This document shows, one piece after another, positions 33,836 through 44,563 of a stretch of 64,000 nucleotides of DNA (positions are counted from its first letter, which is position 1; the number at the start of each line of letters is the position of its first letter). The position numbers and the translations under genes are program-made. This DNA is from Macrolepiota albuminosa (lineage: Eukaryota; Basidiomycota; Agaricomycetes; Agaricales; Agaricaceae), in contig JAMWFC010000056.1 of assembly GCA_027475525.1 (NCBI GenBank), positions 124,001 through 188,000 of the forward strand, in the 5' to 3' direction. Below the pieces are notes generated by a model. That model searched no databases. It had not been told where the DNA came from and saw only the letters and a program-made list of their open reading frames with translations.

Positions 33836-35487
33836 ATGGTGGATTCCATAGCCATAGCTTTACTGTTGATCAGTCTCCTTTCCCAGCCGTTCTTGCTTTC
33901 CTTTTCCTTGTTACTACATACTGCGATCCGAAGACTGCATGTGAGATTGCCTCCTGTCAACTCGATGCATCTGCGACTCTCGACCATGTTCAAACCCATA
34001 ACGTGCGCTGATATAACTTTCTGCTTCGATTCACCACCCGTCTCATTCGAATTCTCGAACACACAGGGTTTTGATTTTTTTTGCTAGGCCTGGTGCTCTT
34101 CAACTTGACGTTCTGGCTACCTTGACCTCTCCAGAACATAAGTTAGCTGTGCCTGTTACCAGTTACGCCTGCGACACTGTGAACAGACGAGGGCAAACCG
34201 GTGGTTCAACAACTCATAATCCTCTCACATTTATTTCAATCAATATGTATGCCCAAGTTCACCAAACTGTGCGGGTTGACATTGACAGATATGCAGATCT
34301 AACCCTGCGGTGCCGGCAAGGTAAGTTTGTCTATTTTGCTTAGAGAGAACCAACTTGATAGCAGGATGAAGTCCGGGAAACATGACGACATCAACTTCGA
34401 CTTCCGAACTTACATCAAAGACAAAGAAGGGCACATCCTCTATCGCTTCAGCCTTGTCGCGGACGAGCACTTCGTGCGTCTGCTGAATCACTGAAGTTAT
34501 TTATGAGCTGACAGGCCCAATAGTATGTCTAGTTCACAGGGTCAGCCCGACAAATCGAATACTTCCGTCATAACGTCCACCGCGCAGGTTTTATCTTCTA
34601 CGTCCACCGCGCAGGTTTTATCTTCTACGGCCATTTTGCAGGTTGTATCTCCTATGCCCACTGGGCAGGTTGTACCTCCGGCCACTGTGCGGGTTGGATC
34701 TTCTACATCTCCCGCGGAATCGGGCCTGGTCCAGACTATAGCTTCTTCGAGCCCATTTGATAATATTTCAGTTTCAATCACTACAAGTTCGAAAATAAGT
34801 TATTTGGCACCAACGAATCGAAATCTCAACTCGAAAAACCCTATTGGTGCGACTGTAGGAGGCGTTCTTGGTGGTATACTTGGCCTCGTTATAATTTCTG
34901 CAACGATATTTTTCTGTCGCCGCAAGCGACGGAATCCATCTGACGTCGACCTTTTGCGAGATACGAGAGAGATAAACACAAGGAGTCCTTCTCCGTCATT
35001 AAAAGAAGGTATGCTCAGCTTAATCAAATCACAAAACCATTTTGCCAATCTTTGCCTAGAATGGGCGGCAAGAATGGACGCTGCAATGGAAGAGGCCGCT
35101 CGGCAAACAGAAAGAGCTCTTTCTAGAGCAGGAAGCACACCCCGCACATCAAGCTATCACGATACAAGTGGATGGCATAGCCCGGATACGACAGGGTACA
35201 AGAATCGGTATGGGTCTCCTGGACGTGTTCTCAGTCCCGAGACTCCACCGCCAATACCGGAAGACATCGGTCACAGAGAACTTTTGCGAAGACATAGCTA
35301 TTCAGAACCTAAAGTAGAAGCCGAAACTGAAGAAGATACGCTGACCCAAGACTTTGGAAGTTCCGTGGGATCAACCACAAGCAGGCATTTGATAACCACC
35401 GAGGAAGAAATCGAGTTGGAACGAGAAAGGCGTCGTGAGGAAATTTTCAAACAGATGCGAAGGGTGCTAGACGATGATCGGTATTAA
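33836..35487 (+). CDS. Mucin-like single-pass membrane protein, tandem copy 3
   Basis: The last exon, from about 34523 to 35487, is certain. It has a Ser/Thr/Pro-rich ectodomain with 9-residue repeats, the transmembrane segment TVGGVLGGILGLVIISATIF and the stop-transfer CRRKRRN. A long charged tail follows, with GRVLSPETPPPIPED, a coiled-coil-prone EEEIELERERRREEIFKQ and the end LDDDRY. The upstream part is less certain: an ATG at 33836 gives a hydrophobic start (MVDSIAIALLLISLLSQPFL) that could be a signal peptide, and Ser/Thr-rich sequence around 34380-34485 (TSTSTSELTSKTKKGTSS) probably belongs to a middle exon. The N-terminal WTS..PSDPP motif of copies 1 and 2 is not evident, so this copy is more diverged. 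Confidence 0.6.
34573..34704 (+). repeat. Coding 27-bp minisatellite (about five units)
   Basis: Two perfect 27-bp units (34573-34599, 34600-34626) and about three diverged ones encode STAQVLSST, STAQVLSST, AILQVVSPM, PTGQVVPPA and TVRVGSST. They lie in the ectodomain of membrane protein copy 3 and keep the frame. Confidence 0.8.
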
Positions 35488-36741
35488 ATTCTTACTATAT
35501 ATATGAACTTTTCGATTCTTCCGGACGAACGAGCTCGCTGACGATGGGCTACGGCCATTGTGTTTCCAACGCCGTAACGCGAACAAAGTACTAGCGTATA
35601 TATATATCCTGACATAATCCTTACATAAGGACTCTCAAGTGGTGCAAGAGTAATCGCAGGCTGAACCCTATGCATATCTCAATTGCTAGAGGCTGCAAAG
35701 CAAGATTTCTATCTACGTTCCATGTTCATACGAATTAGACGAAACCACTGTGATCAACTTGTTGGGCTGAGCAGAGCTTTTTGCTATCATCACTTCCAGG
35801 CGGATACTGAGCATTACATCAAGGCAATATATTGCTAATTACGTAACAGGCTCTATTCGCAGGCTTTGTGTCGCGACGAACAAACCCGCGACATCCATGA
35901 TTTGGAAGAAGGGTCATCTGGTATAGCGAGGCATAGACTTCAGTTTTGTCCTAACACTCGGTGCTTTTGAGTGAAAGTAATTAGGACGGTCGTGTTTCGC
36001 ATGTTGGTCTTTTGCGTCTACTTTATTGCTCTGCATCCACAGCATTCCGGAGTATCAGGTTAACAAGACAGCAAACAGTTTTGTGATTTTTGTTACCTAA
36101 CTTCGCCGTTCAACAATCCAGTCTCAGGTTCTCGATCTTCCCTTTTTATGTCACTACATAGGTATGATACTGTTACAACTTGGACCTAAATATACACGAG
36201 TAAGTTACGTGCACTGGTAAGGTAGGCATAAATACAGTGTCCAGTCTAGGTATGTGTGTAACTCACCCTCAGTCGTCGTATACTTGACTGAGGGTTTGTG
36301 TATCGTATGAGCAGGTATATAGATGTGTTCGTCAAGTCTGTTAGGGTTGAATATCATAGTAATGTAATGACCCTTGGTCGTCATATCTCGGCACTTATGG
36401 TGGTCATGCCATCGGCGTCCAACAGATACCGCTCTGCTACAATGTCACTACACTTTTCAGACGTGTTCAAATGCATAGCATGTGCCATTCATCTTCTGAT
36501 AGCATTGAAATGAGATGTATTGTTCCTATATCTCTCTCTTAGAAACCGGACTGTTAAGGATACCGTAGAGGACGAAAATAGAGAGCCGTGGACACGGGAA
36601 CGCTGACCGATAGAAAACGAACGCGACGAAAAGACTAAAATTGTAGCGACGACAGCGGCACTACGTAGTTTACGTCCTCTCGCCGCACCAACCTTTGACA
36701 CGGACTAGCAGCAATAATACTGAGAGGTGTGACCAACACCT
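35488..36741. other. Intergenic border of the transposon nest
   Basis: No gene seen. It includes a TA-rich stretch with an LTR-like hairpin at 36265-36295, perhaps a relic LTR. Confidence 0.5.
36265..36295. repeat. ACCCTCAGTC hairpin (second free copy)
   Basis: ACCCTCAGTC at 36265-36274 and GACTGAGGGT at 36286-36295 with an 11-nt loop. It is preceded by a CATAAATACAG sequence at about 36226-36236 that matches the ATAAATACAG upstream of the same hairpin in the Copia LTRs. This suggests a diverged LTR of the same superfamily. Confidence 0.6.
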
Positions 36742-37138
36742 TGTTGGCATTAGGTATGACATCACCGTCAACTTTGCCATATCACATCAACTTCACCATA
36801 TCACATCCATTGTCGACTACCCTTTGCTTTCTTTCTTTCTTCTCTTCCTTTATCTCCCCATTCTCTTTCTCTCCTAATATCACATATGTGACCCTATTGT
36901 AACTGCACGTATAAATACAGATCATTATCATATGTACCCTCAGTCCGTTCTATAAGACTGAGGGTAAGCCTTACAATACACTTTATGAACTTACTTATGC
37001 TGACATCGTACTTTAGGATCTTTACTTACATTGATCTGTCTAGGTACGATTACAATATAGTCTGTTCTATAAGACTGAGGGATCTTTACTTACATTGATC
37101 TGTCTAGGCTTTGAATATAAGGGACACTAGTTCTAACA
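36742..37138 (+). repeat. Copia 5' LTR
   Basis: It starts TGTTGG and, judged by the primer-binding site after it, ends TTCTAACA at 37138. Positions 36742-37060 align with the 3' LTR at 43142-43460 with few differences. It has a TATA-like GTATAAATACAG at 36909-36920 and the 10-bp hairpin at 36936-36965. A second partial copy of the hairpin arm and of GATCTTTACTTACATTGATC at 37061-37109 is an internal duplication. Confidence 0.8.
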
Positions 37139-37149
37139 GGTTATGGGCC
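37139..37149 (+). promoter_or_regulatory. Copia primer-binding site (half-tRNA type)
   Basis: GGTTATGGGCC directly follows the LTR end. It is one mismatch from the complement of the initiator-tRNA-Met anticodon arm (GGTTATGAGCC). Priming from a half tRNA-iMet is known for Drosophila copia. Confidence 0.6.
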
Positions 37150-40100
37150 ATTGTGGTACTATCTAATAACCACACGTCAGGACTCCCCTTAGAACGTTTT
37201 CACACATATCACACTTTGGGTGTTCCATTGTCGCATACCTTGCACGCTAAGGAACCTCCAATCCTATATTCACGCATTGCCCTGAAATCTCCTTGTTCTT
37301 CTTGTCTCTCTCTTGGACAAACACACGATGACCCCCAAACCATTGACTTCTCCCGCACCAGTGTCTCCTGCCACTCTCACCATGCTGTCCACTGATGCTG
37401 CCTACCGCAAGTTCACCCTGCTAAGCTAAATGCACACTGGCCAGCCTCGGAAGCCCCTTTTGATCGCACTACCGGGGAATTCACAAAGTGGTCTACCAAG
37501 CTCAAAATCTTTCTCCAGCAGAGCAGTCTGGATTGCTACATATTTGCCCCAGACACCAAGCCTGACCGACTGATTTGACAGCCCGATTTGGTTACTGAAC
37601 CTGTGGCGCACGCGAACTGGCTGGGCAACAACGACTTAATTATTGGCGTTATCCACGCAGCCGTATCAGATGCCGAACAGGAAGGGTTGGTCACAGACAG
37701 TACGGCCAAGGAGTGCTATGACGCACTCAAATCCAGAGCCCACCAGGAGGGTCCAGTCTGACAAGTCTCGCTGATTCATGAAGCCCTGTCCACTTATGCC
37801 CCAGTCTCTGAACCAGTCGAGCATACTGCCCGGAAGATCTGTGACCTCATCAATTGCACATTCTTGATAGGAACAATTGACAAGGATCTGCTGAAGTGCA
37901 TCGCCCTTCTCAACTCGATCAACAACAAGTCCTTCAAATCCATCTAGGCTCAAGTCTTCCGAGGGCTTGCAGACTCCACCAAGGAGAAACCTTACACATC
38001 CAGCAATATCTGGAAACTATTCCAGACAATCAACAGCCTCACCACACTTGCCAAGCCTGCTAACACTGCCCTGATTGCGAAAGACGCCACATGCACCCAC
38101 AACCATGGTCCTGGATACCCTTGTTGTGAAGTTTGTTTTGACCTTGGCTTGTCATGTCGTGGACACACCAAACCCTGGTGCATTAAGCCAGGGGGCGAGA
38201 TGGCCAGAAAGACTATTGAAGAATCTAAAGCCACTCAGCCCACCATACAAGGAGGAAGCAAGACAACAAAGAGCACAAAGCCAGGAGGAGCATAGAACAG
38301 CAACGCAAAAGTCAGAATCACAGTCAAGGGCCTAGACAGCCAGGCTTATATTGTCAATGCTACACACCTGCAGAAGTTTCAACTTGAGACCACAAAGAAT
38401 GACGCACTCAATTTTGCTGGCATCGCATCTACTGCCCAGGCAAACTCCACTGACTTCTTCGAGTATCAGGGGTTCATGGCCAAAGAGGACAACAACGAGC
38501 TCAGGGCATCTGTTGATTGGAACAACAACGTCACTGGTGACTGCAAATCAATACTTGCCACCACTATGATTGAACCACTCAACCAATTAGAACGAACAAC
38601 TCTGGTGCCGCTGGATGAGAAGCCATTTTACCTCGACTCCAGAGCAACCATCCATATCTCACTCTATAGGTCAGATTTTATTTTGCTCAGAGCTATTTTC
38701 CCATGATCAATAAAAGGAATTGGTGGCTCCTCTATACAAGCGATAGGAATAGGGAGAATCCAACTCCATATCCAGAACAAAGTTGAAATCGTACTTGAAG
38801 ATGCACTGTATATACCCACATCCACCGTCCGACTCATCTCTGTCTCAGCCTTGGTCACAGGCATGAATGCTGTCATAACCTTCACCAACATGGGTGTCTC
38901 CATCCTTGACAGCAACAGCGGAGTTCTGCTAGCATCAGGACCACTAATCCCAGGACGATGACTGTATACACTAGATCTACAAACTGCACTAGCTGAATAT
39001 GCTCTCATGGCTGCACAACATCCTATTGACCTCAACACATGACACTGGCACCTCGGGCATGCCAATTACTAAGTTATAGCCACCATGGCTCACGCTGGTC
39101 TGCTCCCAGGTATGCCCTCCCCCTCTCTACTTGCACAACTGAAATGTGATGTCTGTATTTTTGGAAAACAGACAAGAACACCAGTTCCTAAAGTGCAGGA
39201 AGAGGGGAGGAGGGCAACCAGGAGACTCGAGATCATATGAATAGATCTAGCTGGACCAATGCATGTGCAGTCACATACAGGAAATAGATATATTATGGAC
39301 TTAGTCAATGATTACACCAACATGCCCTGGTCCATACCTCTCAAGTCTAAGGATGAAGCACTAACAGCACTACAATCCTGGGAAAGGGCAAGGGAACTTG
39401 AAACTGGGGAACGTGTCGGCACCTATTGCACTGGCGATGACAGCAAACTCAAAAACCATCAGATGGAGAAATGGCTCGATACTACAGGCACAAGGCAACA
39501 ACTCAGAGCACCGTACACCTTGCAGCACATGGGAAGAGTCAAGCACATGCATCAAACACTGCAAGGAAAGGCAAGGACCATGAGATTAGCCGCTAAGTGT
39601 CCTGATTCACTGTGGAATGAGTTTTATCTGACGGCCTCACACCTACACCAAAAAACTCCCATGAAATCATTGAAGAGAGCTACCCCTTTCCAACTATGGT
39701 ATGGCTGCATACTGGACTATTCCTATATGCGAGAAATAGGCTGCCGAGCCTTTGTCTTGACCCAGAATCAATACAACGTGAAACTCAATGCACACGGGGT
39801 GGAATGTGTGCTCATAGGCTATGGCCACAACTCCAAAACATACAGATGCTATGATCGACGGACAAACAAAATATACAAGTCATACCACGTACAGTTTCTT
39901 GAATGTCACAATGGTCACAACATAGAAGTTGATTCAAATGGCGCAATAAGAAACGCATGTGAATCAACCACAATTAGTCAAATCGGCAATACCGCCAGCA
40001 ACATGCCCTCAATCACGATCGACGATGATGAGGACACCCACACAGCTCTGCCTCCAATTGTCACCCATACTGCCCTATCCCTAATCATCACTCACACCGA

Positions 40101-41654
40101 CCCAGCATCTGGCGAACAAATGGATGCACCAATCACAGCTGAATTGCCAACTCTTCGACGATCCAACCATATCCCAGTACCTACCCAACGTGCCCAACCA
40201 GATGATCCTCAGCCACATGCCTTGACCATGCAGTTCAAGAATCACGCAAAGCCACGGCAAGGATTTGAACAACCAGGTCTGAGAAACATCAAGTGCCATG
40301 GAGTGACAAACACAATCAAGAGCAGGCAGATGTAGCTCAACTGGACCTCATGAACATTGCAACACTCAAGGAGATCGAACATCTCCTTGCCCTTGCGGAG
40401 TCCTTTGCCGACCCAATCATGCTGGACTTTGGGGACAAGCCCAGGACATGGAGTGAAGCATGAACATCCATTGATGCAGACAAGTGGAGGGTAGCCTACG
40501 AGGAGGAGCTTAGGTCGCTGGAGGAAATGGGGGTATACAAGCTTATTCCCCGAGATCTGGTTCTGGCTGGTCATAAGGTACAAAAAGGCTGCCTGGTGTT
40601 CAAAATTAAGCGTGACAAGACAGAAAAACCCGTCTGATACAAGGTACAACTTGTCTTCAAAGGATTTGAACATATATGGCAGGGACTACACCAAGATGAC
40701 GTCACCTACAGCACGCATGGAGTCCTGGCATATACTCCTTCACATCACCGCAGCCAAAGGTTGGGACACCACCCAGGTCAACGTAAAGACCACATTCCTG
40801 TATGGTGTCCTCCCCAATGATGAAATACAGTACATGCAGCAACCTGATAGTTTTGAGGAACCCAGTAAGCAGGATTGGGTATGGTGCCTTGTTTGCAGCC
40901 TGTACGGCATGAAGCAAGCTGGGAGAATTTGGAATCGCACCATAAATGACAAGATGATCTCGTGGGAATTCACCCGCCTTGCCTGTGAGTCCTGCATTTA
41001 TTATAGGACATCAGAGCATGGCACTATCATTGCCACACTTCACGTTGACAATTTCCTGTTGATTGCAAGCAACAAAGCAGAAAACGACTGATTCAAGGCA
41101 TAAATGCAGACCGCCTGGACCATCACTGACCTTGGCATTCCCAGGTTTGTCGTTGGAATAGCAGTCGAGTGGGATCACGATAAATCACTCGTGCGACTGT
41201 CTCAAACAGCACTAATTGACAAAATCATCACTCAATTCGGACAGAAGGACGCTGCACCCTTATCCCTTCCCATGGACCCTGTCTCAAAACTACGCTGAGC
41301 TGACCAGTCATCCCTCACCCACGAAGAACGTGTTGCCCTCCAATGGCTACCATATCAGTCCTCATTGGCTGCCTGCTATACGTTGCAATTTCCACTCGTC
41401 CTGACATTTCTTATGCTGTTCAACAGCTTACTCAGTTTGTGGACTGCTATACTAACTCCCATTGATACGCTGCGATCAGACTCGTCCAGTACTTGAAGGG
41501 GACCAGGAATCTCAAATTGATATTGGGGGGTAATGTAGATCTGATTATGCTCATTGGGTTCACAGACTCGGACTGGGCCAACTGCCTAGACACTAGGCAC
41601 AGTATTGGTGGTTATGCATGGAGTCTTGGCTCTGGTATCATCTCTTGGGCCGCT

Positions 41655-42725
41655 GATAGGCTTCTACTCGGACTGAGCACATCAAGGAACATTATAGGCC
41701 AACCAACACTTGACGTACTAAAGACTCTAGTGACCAGTTGGGAATATAGAGCAGCCCTAGCTCTGGCACTCTACTACAGGACTTATCCATTTACCCTAAC
41801 TGCCAGCTACCAGGCCTTCAGCACACTCCATTCACCTATCCCAAGAACAAAGGAGGCCCAGAATGTATAGCGCTGACATGACAGTGGGAGGGGACTCTAA
41901 CTAAACCCTGATCACTTCCAGAAGGAGCCAGCAGCAGGTGCTGCCATTAGACGAGGCACTTCAATCAGAAGTCTAAAAGGATCAATGATGGCAGCACAAG
42001 ATATACTTAAATCTGACATCTGGACCTGTCAGGAACTGGTACAATGAGTAGCGCTGACATTAGCGCTCACGGTGTCTGTCGAGAATTTTCTGACCATACC
42101 TCAGAACAGCCTGGCCAATCGGAGTTATAGTAAAAAGTGAGAAGACTCGTATAATTCTAAGTCAATATAGAGTCGCTGCTGGTCGCCATGGGTCATAACG
42201 CCATTGGTCACTGTCATCCATGTGCAAAAGGTCACCGTTGACAGGTCACCATTAGAGGAAACCACGAGGAGAGGCGCTAGGAGGTAGTGCCGCAGATGGA
42301 CTTTTATCTTGGCAAACATGGTAGCACATAGTATATAAAATAGCTACTTGACATGTATATAACAATGAATCGTAACCTCTTGAGCACCCAGTTACACTTA
42401 GCATTCAAATCACGCTAGCTTTCTCTGACTTCATCACTAAGTCAGGCACTAGCCTAGTCTATCTCGTCTTTGTCGTTTATGGTGCCACCTATGGGCACAA
42501 TACGCTGCGCTACTCGTTTTTTCTTCTATATCTTTGTTTAAGCTATGACGCTTACTGTCTGCCAGGTAGCCCCCAAGGCACTATAATCTAGCGCATTGTT
42601 CTATCACCTCTGCTCAAGCACACCATGACCCTGTCAGGACTCCTCACAACTACACACGCCAAGTGCTGGAGACGGCGTTGTACTGCGTATACGTTCAGTG
42701 CACCCAACCACAGTTGGCGTCATCA
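41655..42725. other. Insertion splitting Copia RNase H
   Basis: RNase H sequence breaks after GIISWA (about 41650) and resumes with TMQKQKTVAASSCEAKY (about 42727). The roughly 1.07 kb between does not belong to Copia and carries a putative solo LTR. The rest (41655-42021 and 42642-42725) is unidentified, with a Leu/Ala/Tyr-rich frame continuing to 41870. The exact borders are uncertain. Confidence 0.6.
42027..42636. repeat. Putative solo LTR (about 610 bp)
   Basis: It begins TGTCAGGAACTGG and ends ATGACCCTGTCA, with imperfect terminal inversion. Flanks are GGACC on the left and GGACT on the right, a possible 5-bp target-site duplication with one mismatch. No internal coding sequence. A TATA-like GTATATAAAATAG lies near 42331. 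Confidence 0.5.
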
Positions 42726-43132
42726 CCATGCAAAAGCAGAAAACCGTTGCAGCCTCGTCTTGTGAGGCCAAATACATGGCCGCTTTTGATTGTGCCCAGG
42801 AGTGCATGTAGCTGCATGCACTCTTCTGAGCTATTGGTTACGATGACATTATAGCACGACTGACCCCTGTACTCTGTGACAATAATGCCGCCATCAACCT
42901 CTCGGAGGACCCCACCTTACATGCCCATGTCAAACATGTCAACATCAAGTATCATTTCCTTCGAGAACACGTGCAATCCAATGATCTCTGTATTCAGTAT
43001 ATCAACACAAAGAATAATATCGCTGACATATTCACCAAAGCACTGGCAGCCCCGCTTTTCAACAGGCTCCGTACCCTGCTTGGACTACACTCTTTGCCAT
43101 GATCCCATGCGAGGAGAAGCAAAGTTACCATT

Positions 43133-43141
43133 GAGGAGGAG
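43133..43141 (+). promoter_or_regulatory. Copia polypurine tract
   Basis: GAGGAGGAG immediately before the 3' LTR, the expected primer for plus-strand synthesis. Confidence 0.7.
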
Positions 43142-43460
43142 TGTTGACATTAGGTATGACATCACCATCAACTTTGCTATATTACATCAACTTCACCATA
43201 TCACATTCATTGTCAACTACCCTTTGCTTTCTTTCTTTCTTCTCTTCCTTTATCTCCCCATTCTCTTTCTCTCCTAATATCACATATGCGACCCTATTGT
43301 AACTGCACATATAAATACAGATCATTATCATATGTACCCTCAGTCTGTTCTATAAGACTGAGGGTAAGCCTTACAATACACTTTACAAACTTACTTATGC
43401 TGACATCATACTTTAGGATCTTTACTTACATTGATCTGTCTAGGTACGATTACAATATAG
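43142..43460 (+). repeat. Copia 3' LTR, truncated
   Basis: It matches the first 319 bp of the 5' LTR, including the TATA-like site (43309-43320) and hairpin (43336-43365). It stops at 43460 where Gypsy copy A begins, so it lacks the U5 end. Confidence 0.85.
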
Positions 43461-43465
43461 TCCAT

Positions 43466-44394
43466 TGATGATGCCCAAAGTTTGGTCAGTAAGAAATATA
43501 ACAATAGTGTTACCGTACCAAAAGCTTGTGTTGGGCACGCTAAAAGTGATGTGAGGAGTCCCAGGCAGGTCCCAGAGAACACGTCTATGAAAATAAAGTA
43601 AAGTCAGAAAAAGGTCGGCAAGTGTCAAGCGCTAAGGCAAAAATGCTTAGAGAAAAAGTGGTAAGTGAACACGGCAATGTAAGTGGCAAGATCACCGTAA
43701 GCTTAGCAAAGTCTAAGCAATGTTAATGCCTGCCGTAGCTGCAAGGTGCAAGTTTATTGAAGGCTAGCGATGGTCTACAACTGCTGATGACTTCGACGTT
43801 GCTGACCGTAAATGAGATCTGACTGTAAGGGAGATTGGAGTAAGGGGAGCAGAAAACTCTGTTCTTGTTTTTGTATGTACAAGTCAGTAAGTACTTTTTA
43901 TACTACAAGGAGTTCACCGTCGCCAGTGACTAACCATTGCCAAAGTGCAGTAAACTAGAAAATTTTATAGGGGTAGCTCCAACGGTTTCAGATCCCTACC
44001 ATCCATTCAAGACCCTTAGCGACGCCAGGTGGCAGATTGCAATGCTAAACCATCAGTCCATCACCCTTCTGTCTGTCCAAAATGCTTAGCAATGTCAGGC
44101 GCCAAATCGAGGTGCTAAGCGATGTCAGACTCCAAGGTCAAACGCCAAGCTGTCCATCAGTTTTTGATAGATTGTCAGTCTTCTTTCCAAGCGCTGTTGT
44201 CAGTGACTGATGCCATCTGTCAGTTGTCATTCTGTCTGCCATCGGCGCTATCATTGATTGGATCTGCTTCTTGCTGTGCGCAGCCATCAAATATTGCCAA
44301 AATTGATTAATTAGCGTGCGCTAAGGTATCCTGAGCCTGTGCTGTGTTGCCGTAGCCTGCTGTTGATGTGCTGATCCTGTATGGGGTCCTATCA
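43466..44394 (-). repeat. Gypsy A 3' LTR (929 bp)
   Basis: On the minus strand it runs from TGATAGGACCCC to GGGCATCATCA, with TGAT...ATCA ends. It is closely similar to the LTRs at 52011 and 63260 and is the only complete one in the window. A TATAAAAAGT promoter-like element lies at about 43896-43905. Confidence 0.9.
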
Positions 44395-44403
44395 TCTCCC
44401 CCC
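44395..44403 (-). promoter_or_regulatory. Gypsy A polypurine tract
   Basis: GGGGGGAGA on the minus strand directly before the 3' LTR. The same tract is at 63251-63259 in copy B. Confidence 0.85.
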
Positions 44404-44563
44404 AAGTGAAAAATTGACTGTCCTCAGTCACCAAATATGGTTACCATTACCATTTTTGTGATGAGTGGTCCGTGCATTCTTGAGATTTTGTTTATAGTCC
44501 TGGCACATGAGTTTGGACTTCGTTTCTTCTCCCCATCTTTACCTGGTGCTCTAGAAACAAAAT

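Larger units (their letters stand above)
37328..43100 (+). pseudogene. Copia gag-pol polyprotein remnant
   Basis: gag: from about 37432, KLNAHWPASEAPFD and TGEFTKWSTKLKIFLQQ. Protease: about 38630, FYLDSRATIHIS, where the DSG active site has become DSR. Integrase: HWHLGHANY...CDVCIFGKQTR zinc motif at about 39045-39175, then IDLAGPMHVQSHTGNRYIMD. The core runs to 40335 (LWYGCILDYSYMREIGCRAF). Reverse transcriptase: KTTFLYGVLPNDEIQYMQQP and LYGMKQAG; the catalytic YVDD is LHVDNFLLIA (about 41040), with the last Asp changed to Asn. RNase H: GFTDSDWANCLDTRHSIGGY up to about 41650, then an insertion, then KTVAASSCEAKYMA at 42727 and INTKNNIADIFTKAL. At least twelve stops. Not functional. Confidence 0.9.
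36742..43460 (+). mobile_element. Copia (Ty1-type) LTR retrotransposon, defective
   Basis: A 5' LTR begins TGTTGGCATTAGG at 36742. The matching 3' LTR begins TGTTGACATTAGG at 43142 and is cut at 43460 by a Gypsy element. Gene order gag, protease, integrase, reverse transcriptase, RNase H is that of Copia. The polyprotein frame is broken by many stops, several frameshifts and a 1-kb insertion in RNase H. Confidence 0.9.

Noticed and set aside
36489..36701. Short minus-strand frame next to the Copia LTR
   Set aside because: Basic, low-complexity chance frame in AT-rich border sequence.
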